From the NCBI GenBank assembly GCA_027083915.1, contig JALWML010000060.1:1-27280 (forward strand): a DNA stretch of 27,280 nucleotides. The letters run 5' to 3'. Below the pieces are notes generated by a model, which saw nothing but the letters and a program-made list of their open reading frames with translations, did no database searches and was not told the DNA's origin. This stretch comes from Lysobacterales bacterium (GTDB lineage: Bacteria; Pseudomonadota; Gammaproteobacteria; Xanthomonadales; Marinicellaceae). This document shows, piece after piece, positions 6,955 to 14,655 of this stretch (position 1 is its first letter; each line of letters starts with the position of its first letter). Position numbers and translations under genes: made by a program.

Positions 6955-8265
6955 ATGATGAGAAAATTAAAAATATCAGTACTTGCGGTTATTTTGTTAA
7001 GCTTTGGACTTTCCGTAGCTGGAGAATTTAAGACGGGAAACCCAGAACGAAAAAGATCAAATAAAGAAGCAATGAGTGAAGCAACTTTTAAGAAATTCAC
7101 TAAACTTCAAGAATTTATTGCTGATTCAAAATATGATGATGCAAGAGCAGGGCTAAATGCACTTTTACAAAGAAGATTAAATGCATTTGAAAAGGCAAAT
7201 GTCAATCAATACCTTGGTTATATTGAACAAGCAGAGGGACATTATGAAAAGGCTGCCAAATATTTTCAGGCAGCTTTAGACTCTGATGCATTACCTAATC
7301 AAGCTCATTTTCCGATGATGATTCAAGTGGCACAAATGTTAATAGGGAGTGGAAAATATAAGAAAGGTCTTGATATGCTCCATAAATATTATAAGCAGAC
7401 AGATGCAATTAAAGACAGTGTTTTTGCATTAGAAGCAAATGCCTACGCTCAGTTAAAGCAATATAATAAGGCAATACCGATTTTAAAAAAGGCAATCAGT
7501 TTATCAGATAAGCCTTCAGAGACTTGGTATTATTTATTGTATTCTTTGTATATGGAAACATCGCAGTTTCAGCAGGCGGCAAAAACCCTAGAAACTCTGA
7601 TTGCAATTAATCCAAATAAGGAAGATTATTGGAAGCGTTTATCAGGTGTTTACTTTAATCTTAAGAAAGATGATAAGGCTTTAGCAACTTTAGTTGTGGC
7701 CGACAAAAATGGAATGATGAAGGATGAAAAGGAAAGATTGCGTATATTTAGAATGTATGCTTTTCTTGGTGTGCCTTATAAAGCAGGAAAAGTCTTAGAA
7801 CAAGGACTAAAAGATGGAGTCATCAAGTCGGAATATAAGCATTGGAAAACTTTAGGAGAAGTCTGGTATACAGCTGCTGAAATGGATAAAGCATTGGCTG
7901 CATTTGATGAGGCTAGTAAAACTGCGCAAGATGGACAAATTGACTTTAGAAGAGCGTATATTTATTTCGATCGAGAAGATTGGCCTAATGTCATAAAAGC
8001 GCTGAGTTCAGCTCTAGAAAAAGGTGGTCTGAAGGAAAAGAAAGTTGGGCAAGCTTGGTTGCTTTTGGGAATGGCTAATAGTGAATTGGGAAATATGCCT
8101 AAAGCAATAGAATCACTAAAAAAAGCCACTAAATATAAAAGCTCACGCAGCAATGCTGTTCAGTGGTTGGAGCATATTGCGAGCCAACAAAGAAGAGCTA
8201 AATTAGAGGAAGAACAGAGAAAAATGTTAGAAGAAAAGGCTTCTGACGTTGTAAACGAAACCTAA
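6955..8265 (+). CDS. exported TPR-repeat protein of the TonB2 cluster
   Basis: This 436-residue protein begins with a signal peptide (basic MMRK, hydrophobic core, cleavage near SVAG|EF). It is then almost entirely tetratricopeptide-like helical repeats: blocks such as QYLGYIEQAEGHYEKAAKYFQAAL, NAYAQLKQYNKAIPILKKAI and LLLGMANSELGNMPKAIESLKKA repeat the TPR spacing. The C-terminus is a charged helix (RRAKLEEEQRKMLEEKA). A TPR gene after tonB2 is a known feature of TtpC/TonB2 clusters and probably gives a periplasmic scaffold; its partner is unknown. Two ATGs (6955, 6958) are possible. AAGGA in the end of tonB is the likely ribosome site, about 10 bases away. It ends 6 bases before the xerD start codon. 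Confidence 0.88.
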   Translation: MMRKLKISVLAVILLSFGLSVAGEFKTGNPERKRSNKEAMSEATFKKFTKLQEFIADSKYDDARAGLNALLQRRLNAFEKANVNQYLGYIEQAEGHYEKAAKYFQAALDSDALPNQAHFPMMIQVAQMLIGSGKYKKGLDMLHKYYKQTDAIKDSVFALEANAYAQLKQYNKAIPILKKAISLSDKPSETWYYLLYSLYMETSQFQQAAKTLETLIAINPNKEDYWKRLSGVYFNLKKDDKALATLVVADKNGMMKDEKERLRIFRMYAFLGVPYKAGKVLEQGLKDGVIKSEYKHWKTLGEVWYTAAEMDKALAAFDEASKTAQDGQIDFRRAYIYFDREDWPNVIKALSSALEKGGLKEKKVGQAWLLLGMANSELGNMPKAIESLKKATKYKSSRSNAVQWLEHIASQQRRAKLEEEQRKMLEEKASDVVNET

Positions 8266-8271
8266 AGTATT

Positions 8272-9177
8272 GTGAACAAAGAAGATAAAAGCAGTAATGA
8301 GAATCTCATTACTGCTTTTTTTAATTTCCTAAAGCTTGAAAAAGGCTTATCAAGTAATACTATCGCGAGTTATAACTCCGATATAAAACAATTTCAAAAA
8401 TTTATTAAGCACACAATTGAACTAACGCACGTTACAATGCCGGTGGTTGAAAGTTATGTAGGGTTTCTTAATAAGAAAAAACTAACACCTAAAAGTATAG
8501 CCCGAAAAATTTCATCACTCAAACAGTTGTACATTTACTTAATGAAAGTCAAATTAATTCAACAAAATCCTATTGACACTATTATCATGCCTAAAATTGG
8601 TAGTAGTGTACCTAAACCATTGTCTGAGGGTCAAATTAGTAAATTATTGGATTCACCCAATCAAACAACTGCCATTGGTTTTAGGGATAAAACTATGATT
8701 GAATTAATGTACTCCTGTGGTTTGCGAGTGACTGAGTTGATTAATGTTACTTTAATGCAAGTTAATTTGAACCAAGGAACCTTATTGATTACTGGTAAAG
8801 GGCAAAAGCAACGATTAATTCCAATGGGTGAATACGCTACAGATTTTTTATCAAAGTACTTAACGGATTATAGAGAATCATTATTGAAAACCAATAAATC
8901 TAATTATGTTTTCCTCAGTAATAGGGGAAAAAATATGACACGCCAAACTTTTTGGTACAGTTTAAAAAAATATGCTCTTCAATGCGGCATCTCTCCACTG
9001 CCTTCTCCACATATGCTGCGCCATTCCTTTGCTACACATTTACTTAATCATGGAGCAGATTTAAGAGTCGTTCAAATGTTATTAGGACATTCAAATATAT
9101 CAACAACACAGATATATACACTAGTAGCAAAAGAAAAATTGAAAGAAATTCATCAAAAACACCATCCTAGAGGGTGA
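8272..9177 (+). CDS. xerD: site-specific tyrosine recombinase XerD
   Basis: XerD acts with XerC at dif to resolve chromosome dimers at division. The 301-residue product has the core-binding domain (about 10-95) and a catalytic domain with all tyrosine-recombinase residues: R152 (GLRVTEL), K176 (TGKGQKQR), H247 and R250 (HMLRHSFATH), H273 (LLGHSNI) and the nucleophile Y282 (TTQIYT). The ending EIHQKHHPRG is the XerD rather than XerC type, and dsbC follows as in many gammaproteobacteria. The start is GTG 8272. The N-terminal region aligns with E. coli XerD from there and no other good start exists, although the ribosome site is weak. A perfect intrinsic-terminator hairpin lies over codons 6-17. 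The gene starts 6 bases after the TPR gene. Confidence 0.95.
   Translation: MNKEDKSSNENLITAFFNFLKLEKGLSSNTIASYNSDIKQFQKFIKHTIELTHVTMPVVESYVGFLNKKKLTPKSIARKISSLKQLYIYLMKVKLIQQNPIDTIIMPKIGSSVPKPLSEGQISKLLDSPNQTTAIGFRDKTMIELMYSCGLRVTELINVTLMQVNLNQGTLLITGKGQKQRLIPMGEYATDFLSKYLTDYRESLLKTNKSNYVFLSNRGKNMTRQTFWYSLKKYALQCGISPLPSPHMLRHSFATHLLNHGADLRVVQMLLGHSNISTTQIYTLVAKEKLKEIHQKHHPRG
8288..8322 (+). terminator. intrinsic terminator inside the 5' end of xerD
   Basis: AAAGCAGTAATGAG (8288-8301) pairs perfectly with CTCATTACTGCTTT (8305-8318) around a 3-base loop, and the 3' arm runs into seven consecutive T (8316-8322). This is a standard Rho-independent terminator for the TonB operon. It lies after the TPR stop codon but within codons 6-17 of xerD, so every transcript carrying the full xerD gene must cross it. 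Confidence 0.85.
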
Positions 9178-9203
9178 GTTGTCCACAATTTATAATTAAA
9201 TAA

Positions 9204-9232
9204 TTGCTTATAAATATAATTGGAACTAAAAT
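9204..9232 (+). promoter_or_regulatory. probable sigma-70 promoter for dsbC
   Basis: TTGCTT (9204-9209) and TAAAAT (9227-9232) are spaced by 17 bases in the 101-base xerD-dsbC gap, with the -10 box 46 bases before the dsbC ATG. Each box matches consensus at four or five of six positions. Without mapping data this remains a prediction in AT-rich DNA. Confidence 0.4.
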
Positions 9233-9278
9233 TCATCCTTTCTTGTCAAAAGAACAATATTAAATTTGGAATCAGAGT

Positions 9279-10007
9279 ATGTATAAAATTATTACAACAA
9301 CAGCATTGATGTTAGCAGTGACTTCTATCAGTGCGAAAGAACCGTCTAAAGCAATCAAAGATGGTATTAAAAATTTAGCACCAACGGCTTCAGTTGCATC
9401 TATGGAAAAAACGCCAATAAAAGGAATTAAAGAAATTGTTATTAATTCAGGAAGAGGTGGAGAAGTCTATTATATTTCTGAAGATGGAAAATACTTATTA
9501 AATGGAAACATGATTGACACGACAAGTCGAGAAGATTTGACTGAAAATAAAAAATCGGGCATTAGAAAAGATTTAGTGTCAAAATTTGGAAAAAATGAAC
9601 GCATTGACTTTATTCCCAAGGACATGAAGCATCATATTACAGTTTTTACTGATATTGATTGTGGTTATTGTCGTAAATTACACAATCAAATAGATGAATA
9701 TAATAAATTGGGTATAGGAATTTCTTATCTTTTTTACCCAAGAGCGGGCTTGAAGTCTTCTGCATATGACAAGGCTTTAACGGTTTGGTGTTCTGATAAT
9801 AGACAAGAGGCATTGACTAATGCAAAATCAGGAATTGATTTAGAAAAGAAGACTTGCGACAACCCTATTGAAGCGCACTACAAAGCTGGTCAATCTGCTG
9901 GTGTAACAGGAACTCCTGCTATCGTGCTGGATAATGGTAAATTAATGCCAGGGTATTTGCCTCCTGAAAAATTGTTGCAAAGACTGAATATCATGACAGC
10001 TAAGTAA
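9279..10007 (+). CDS. dsbC: periplasmic thiol:disulfide isomerase DsbC
   Basis: DsbC isomerises wrongly paired disulfides in the periplasm and is kept reduced by DsbD. The 242-residue product has a signal peptide cleaved near SISA|KE, an N-terminal dimerisation domain (about 25-85), a linker and a thioredoxin-fold domain. The active site is C128-G-Y-C131, the DsbC signature. The cis-proline is P213 in TGTPAIV. A second cysteine pair, C171 and C193, matches the structural disulfide of E. coli DsbC. The xerD-dsbC order is conserved in enterobacteria. A plausible promoter lies in the gap upstream and a strong terminator follows, so it can be transcribed alone. The final region PGYLPPEKLL is also family-typical. 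Confidence 0.95.
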   Translation: MYKIITTTALMLAVTSISAKEPSKAIKDGIKNLAPTASVASMEKTPIKGIKEIVINSGRGGEVYYISEDGKYLLNGNMIDTTSREDLTENKKSGIRKDLVSKFGKNERIDFIPKDMKHHITVFTDIDCGYCRKLHNQIDEYNKLGIGISYLFYPRAGLKSSAYDKALTVWCSDNRQEALTNAKSGIDLEKKTCDNPIEAHYKAGQSAGVTGTPAIVLDNGKLMPGYLPPEKLLQRLNIMTAK

Positions 10008-10030
10008 AAACACATTCAAGAAATTTAATA

Positions 10031-10054
10031 AAACCGGCTTCTGCCGGTTTTTTT
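10031..10054 (+). terminator. intrinsic terminator after dsbC
   Basis: AAACCGGC (10031-10038) and GCCGGTTT (10043-10050) form an 8-bp, GC-rich stem around a TTCT loop, followed by a seven-T run (10048-10054). It lies 24 bases after the dsbC stop codon and separates dsbC from purL. Confidence 0.92.
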
Positions 10055-10141
10055 AGTTTAATCATTAGTGAATAGTGATATAACATTGAGTGGATTAATG
10101 GTATTATTCACACCTGAATTAGTCAACATCCCTGATATAAA

Positions 10142-13100
10142 ATGAACAGCGAAATCTTCGTACTACAATCAGCTTTAATGCTGGGTCAATTTCAACTCGA
10201 CAAGCTTAATAAAGAACTCAACAATACTAATAAAATTGTTAGAATTACAGATGTGTTTTTATTATCTGCTTCAAGAGATTCCAGTATAAATTTTAGCACA
10301 TTAAAAAGCTTATTACATGCTAGTGAATATGCGAAAGGTGAACACGTTGTCTTTGTGGCACCAAGGCATGGAACAATATCGCCGTGGTCTAGTAAAGCAA
10401 CTGATATTTTGCATAATTGTGGGTTTAAAGATATTAAGCGAATAGAGCAAGCTCGCTGTTATGAGTTTGATAAAGATATCTCTATTGAAACAATAAGACA
10501 AACACATATCTTTGATCGAATGATTGAAGATGTTTATGAAAATATAGATGAGTTATCAGTTTTATTTGAGGAATTAAAGCCACAAAAAGATGATGAGATA
10601 AAAATTATCAATTATCCAGAAAAAATAGATGAAATTAACCAAGAACTGGGTTTAGCTCTGTCTGAAAGTGAAAAGCAATACTTGCTTAAGAGTTATACAG
10701 AGATACAAAAAGAACCAACAGCAGCAGAATTAATGATGTTTGCTCAGGCAAACTCAGAGCATTGTCGGCATAAGATATTTAATGCCAGCTGGTATATTGA
10801 TAATCAAAAACAACCCAAATCGTTGTTCTCAATGATACGAAATACTGAAGCCAACACACCAAGCCCCGCTATTTCGGCTTACAAAGACAATTCAGCTGTT
10901 TTTAAAGGTGGTAAGAGTGTACGCTGGATTAAAGATAGTGAAAATAAATACATTGAAGAAACTTTAATTGCTGATATTCTAATTAAGGTAGAAACACACA
11001 ACCATCCAACTGCAATATCTCCATTTCCAGGGGCTGCAACTGGATCAGGTGGTGAAATTAGAGATGAGGCAGCAACAGGGCAAGGCAGTCGTCCAAAAGC
11101 TGGATTAACAGGCTATTCGGTTAGTCATTTGAAAATACCAAGTAATATTCATCCGTGGGAAGAGCATACAATTGGCAAGCCAGAACGCATTGCATCAGCT
11201 CTTGAAATTATGCTTGAAGCACCATTGGGAGCAGCGGCTTTCAATGATGAGTTTGGTAGACCAAATATTTGTGGGTATTTTCGTTCACTGGAAATCAATA
11301 CGCAAGACTTTGGCTGGAGAGGGTATCATAAGCCGATTATGTTAGCTGGTGGTTTAGGAACAATCAATCATGATTTAGCAATAAAACAAGACACACAAGC
11401 AGAGGATGTCTTGGTTGTATTGGGTGGCCCTGCAATGTTGATTGGCCTAGGAGGTGGAGCGGCCTCGTCAATGACTAGCGGCAGTAGAAAAGAAGACTTG
11501 GATTTTGCTTCGGTACAACGCGGCAATCCAGAGATGGAGCGGCGTTGCCAAGAAGTGATAGACTCGTGTTGGTCTCAAGGTGAAAATAGCCCCATACGTT
11601 CAATTCATGATGTTGGAGCAGGTGGTTTATCTAACGCAATGCCAGAATTGCTTGATGATGCTGGGTTGGGTGGAGTGCTAGAGTTACGAGAGTTGCAGAT
11701 AGATACTACATCCATGACGCCAATGGAAATATGGTGTAACGAATCACAAGAGCGTTATGTTATCTCTATTAAACCCGATAAACTAGATGAGTTTACAAAA
11801 ATTTGTAGAACAGAACGTTGCCCAGTTGCTGTTTTAGGTAAGGCAACAAAAGAGCAAAAATTAATTGTTAATGACAATTATTTTAATGAAAAAGTTGTGG
11901 ATATTCCAATGAGTCTTTTATTTGGGAACACGCCGAAAACTGAGAAGAATATCAAGAGAGTAAAGCCAAAGCTTAGTTGTTTTGATAGCAGTTCAATTAG
12001 CATAGAGGAAGCTGTAGACAAAATACTAGCATTTCCTACTGTTGCCAGTAAAAAATACTTAATAACAATCGGCGATCGTACTGTATCAGGATTGGTTCAT
12101 CGAGATCAAATGGTTGGACCCTGGCAAGTTCCAGTAGCAGATTGCGGAGTCACGTTAAGAGATTTTCACTCATATGCAGGTGAAGTCATGTCTATAGGTG
12201 AAAAAGCACCATTGGCGTTAATTGATGGAAAGGCATCAGCGCAAATGGCTGTCTGTGAAGCTTTGCTAAATTGTGCTGCCAATTCAATTGGTTCGCTGGA
12301 CAAAATTAAATTATCAGCCAATTGGATGGCAGCATCAGGATTGGGTCGGGAAGATGAGGTCTTGTTTGAAGCAGTCAAAGCTATTGGTGAAGATTTGTGC
12401 CCACAATTGGGAATTGGTATTCCTGTGGGTAAAGATTCTTTGTCGATGAATTCGCAATGGGATGAGGGCAATAAAAAAGTAACAGCACCTGTTTCATTAT
12501 TAATCTCTGCTTTTGCTAATGTCAAAGATGTTCGCAAAAGCATAACACCTTATTTTGATGCAAAACAAATACACAAGCTATATTACATCGATTTAGCGCA
12601 AGGTCACAAACGTTTAGGGGCTTCATCTCTGGCTCAAGTTTATAGTCAGTTAGGTGATGATTGTCCTCAAGTAGAGAATGTTGAGAAGATAAAGTCGTTT
12701 TGGCAATTAATGCAATTGTTAATAGATGATGAAATAATATCAGCCTACCATGATATTTCGGATGGAGGGTTGTTTGTTACTCTTGTTGAGATGTGTATGG
12801 CAAGTCATTGTGGAGCACAAATTAATATAGACTTTAGTGAAAAAGCTCATCTGAATGTACTTTTTTCAGAAGAACTTGGCGTGGTAGTCGCAGTATCAGC
12901 AGAACATGAAGCTGATTTTTTTAGGCAAGTAGAAAAATCTGGTTTGAATAAGGGCGTGTTTGAAATTGGCTTCAGTCAAGTTCCAAAGAATGTACAAATT
13001 AGAGCAGAAAATAAAATCATACTCGATGAATCTTTGGCAAGTTTACAAAAAAAATGGAGTTTAACCAGTCACCAGATGGCAAGCTTAAGAGATAATCCAG

Positions 13101-13966
13101 AAACATGCTTGCAAGAATTTGACTGGATTAGCAAGGATGAAGCTGGCATTAGTCCAAAGGTTTCTTTTGATTTTAGCCAAGAAGTGATAGCGCCTTATGT
13201 CAATTTATCGCGACCTAAAGTGGCAATCTTAAGAGAGCAAGGTGTTAATGGCCAAAAAGAAATGGCGATGGCATTTTACAAAGCTGGTTTTGATGCCTAT
13301 GATGTTCATATGCAGGATTTGCTGGACGGGCGATTTAACTTAAATGATTTTCAGGGTATGGCTGCTTGTGGTGGATTTTCCTATGGTGATGTGCTTGGAG
13401 CAGGTAAAGGCTGGGCGCATAGCATCTTATTTAACGAACAAATTAAAGCACAGTTTAGTCAATATTTTGCTAGTGGTGATAAGTTTACCTTGGGCGTCTG
13501 TAATGGCTGTCAGATGTTGTCGTCTTTAAAAGAGATAATTCCTGGTGCTCAATCTTGGCCGCAATTTCTAAAAAACACATCGCAGCAATTTGAGGCTCGT
13601 TTTTCTTCTGTTATAATTGAGAAGAGTAACTCTATCTTTTTTGAAGATATGCATGGTGCACATATTCCAGTTGCTATTGCACATGGAGAGGGTCGCGCGT
13701 GTTTTGAGGATGAATATAACACAAAAAATAGAGCGGTTAGTTATTGTGATAATAATGGTAACAGGACACAAAGCTATCCTTTTAATCCGAATGGTTCTCA
13801 CAATGCTACAGCAGCTGTTAGTAATGAAGCTGGTAATGTGTTGATAATGATGCCACACCCTGAACGGGTATTTAGAGCAGAACAGATGTCATGGTATCCT
13901 AAACAGTGGCAGGGAAATTCACCGTGGATGAGAATGTTTTACAATGCGAGGAGATTTGTTAAGTGA
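10142..13966 (+). CDS. purL: phosphoribosylformylglycinamidine synthase PurL
   Basis: PurL carries out the fourth step of de novo purine synthesis: FGAR + ATP + glutamine to FGAM. At 1274 residues it is the large single-chain form of gammaproteobacteria. The N-terminal region has the GTISPWSSKATDI block, the synthase half carries NSEHCRHKIFNA, VETHNHPTAI and GxGGEIRDE, and the C-terminal glutaminase domain has the nucleophile C1120 (GVCNGCQ) with H1239 and E1241 (PHPER). All key residues are present. The ATG at 10142 gives an N-terminus that aligns with E. coli PurL, but I see no ribosome site in front of it. In the 87 bases after the dsbC terminator there is no clear promoter or PurR-like palindrome. 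The 3' end overlaps the next gene by 4 bases, so purL heads the run that leads into the T2SS genes. Confidence 0.97.
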   Translation: MNSEIFVLQSALMLGQFQLDKLNKELNNTNKIVRITDVFLLSASRDSSINFSTLKSLLHASEYAKGEHVVFVAPRHGTISPWSSKATDILHNCGFKDIKRIEQARCYEFDKDISIETIRQTHIFDRMIEDVYENIDELSVLFEELKPQKDDEIKIINYPEKIDEINQELGLALSESEKQYLLKSYTEIQKEPTAAELMMFAQANSEHCRHKIFNASWYIDNQKQPKSLFSMIRNTEANTPSPAISAYKDNSAVFKGGKSVRWIKDSENKYIEETLIADILIKVETHNHPTAISPFPGAATGSGGEIRDEAATGQGSRPKAGLTGYSVSHLKIPSNIHPWEEHTIGKPERIASALEIMLEAPLGAAAFNDEFGRPNICGYFRSLEINTQDFGWRGYHKPIMLAGGLGTINHDLAIKQDTQAEDVLVVLGGPAMLIGLGGGAASSMTSGSRKEDLDFASVQRGNPEMERRCQEVIDSCWSQGENSPIRSIHDVGAGGLSNAMPELLDDAGLGGVLELRELQIDTTSMTPMEIWCNESQERYVISIKPDKLDEFTKICRTERCPVAVLGKATKEQKLIVNDNYFNEKVVDIPMSLLFGNTPKTEKNIKRVKPKLSCFDSSSISIEEAVDKILAFPTVASKKYLITIGDRTVSGLVHRDQMVGPWQVPVADCGVTLRDFHSYAGEVMSIGEKAPLALIDGKASAQMAVCEALLNCAANSIGSLDKIKLSANWMAASGLGREDEVLFEAVKAIGEDLCPQLGIGIPVGKDSLSMNSQWDEGNKKVTAPVSLLISAFANVKDVRKSITPYFDAKQIHKLYYIDLAQGHKRLGASSLAQVYSQLGDDCPQVENVEKIKSFWQLMQLLIDDEIISAYHDISDGGLFVTLVEMCMASHCGAQINIDFSEKAHLNVLFSEELGVVVAVSAEHEADFFRQVEKSGLNKGVFEIGFSQVPKNVQIRAENKIILDESLASLQKKWSLTSHQMASLRDNPETCLQEFDWISKDEAGISPKVSFDFSQEVIAPYVNLSRPKVAILREQGVNGQKEMAMAFYKAGFDAYDVHMQDLLDGRFNLNDFQGMAACGGFSYGDVLGAGKGWAHSILFNEQIKAQFSQYFASGDKFTLGVCNGCQMLSSLKEIIPGAQSWPQFLKNTSQQFEARFSSVIIEKSNSIFFEDMHGAHIPVAIAHGEGRACFEDEYNTKNRAVSYCDNNGNRTQSYPFNPNGSHNATAAVSNEAGNVLIMMPHPERVFRAEQMSWYPKQWQGNSPWMRMFYNARRFVK

Positions 13967-14655
13967 GTGATTCAGTAGAAAATAACGAAAAATATTCAAA
14001 AACAGTTATTAAAGAAATGCTAATTAGCGCGATACTTTATTTGCCTATTAGTTTCTTTGTGTGGTTTTATGCCTCAGCATTATTAGTGATACCAGTAAAA
14101 TATCTCTTGCAAGCAGTACTAACTTTGTGGCAACCTGAACTTTTTAATGCTGTCACGCAGCACCAGTATTTATTAAGTATTGAAACGTTAATTTTTCCAT
14201 CAGAGACATTTGCTGGTCAAGGCGATAAGTTGGCAGTTTTGGATGTATCGGTTAATCCTATGTTGTATGGTTATGGGGTTGCTGTTATTTCAGGGTTGGT
14301 TTTGTCGGTTCCTGGACTGAAGTGGACTAAAGTCATCTTTCAAATAGTTTTGGGTTATTTTGTTGTTGTTTTGGTGCAAACTTTTGGATCTTTTTGGGAA
14401 ATGATGAAGCATTTAATGTTAGAAGCTGGACCTGATGTGTCTCATGCCATTCTCGAAACAGGCATATCGCCCAATATTATGGCGTTGATGTACCAATTAT
14501 CTTATTTAATTTTCCCAGCAGTTATTCCTGTTGCTTATTGGATTATAATGAATAATGTCTTTATTGGAGAAATAACTGGCCTGGATAAAAAACAAGCTCG
14601 AAACTTTAATAAGAAAGCAGTGTCTGATAAAAAACAAACTGAAGAAGATAAATGA
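13963..14655 (+). CDS. polytopic membrane protein, exosortase-H-associated type (tentative)
   Basis: This 230-residue inner-membrane protein has about four hydrophobic segments: roughly 17-45, 103-120, 122-142 and 172-198. A loop at about 50-90 precedes a VNPMLYGYG motif at 97-105. The C-terminus is short, charged and cytoplasmic-looking. From memory, the VNPxLYGYG motif followed by a segment containing PGL and a late YQLSYLIxPA segment is the pattern of 'exosortase H-associated membrane proteins'. No exosortase is in this window, so the label is tentative. The start is the GTG at 13963, overlapping purL by 4 bases (GTGA); the stop overlaps the gspE start by 4 bases (ATGA). This position suggests translational coupling and a possible role beside the secretion machinery. 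It is not a standard T2SS subunit. Confidence 0.55.
   Translation: MSDSVENNEKYSKTVIKEMLISAILYLPISFFVWFYASALLVIPVKYLLQAVLTLWQPELFNAVTQHQYLLSIETLIFPSETFAGQGDKLAVLDVSVNPMLYGYGVAVISGLVLSVPGLKWTKVIFQIVLGYFVVVLVQTFGSFWEMMKHLMLEAGPDVSHAILETGISPNIMALMYQLSYLIFPAVIPVAYWIIMNNVFIGEITGLDKKQARNFNKKAVSDKKQTEEDK

Noticed and set aside
12166..12543. Minus-strand reading frame of 125 codons inside purL
   Set aside because: It lies fully within the conserved PurL coding sequence, has no ribosome site and no recognisable domain. Similar antisense frames within gspD and the TtpC-like gene were rejected for the same reason.
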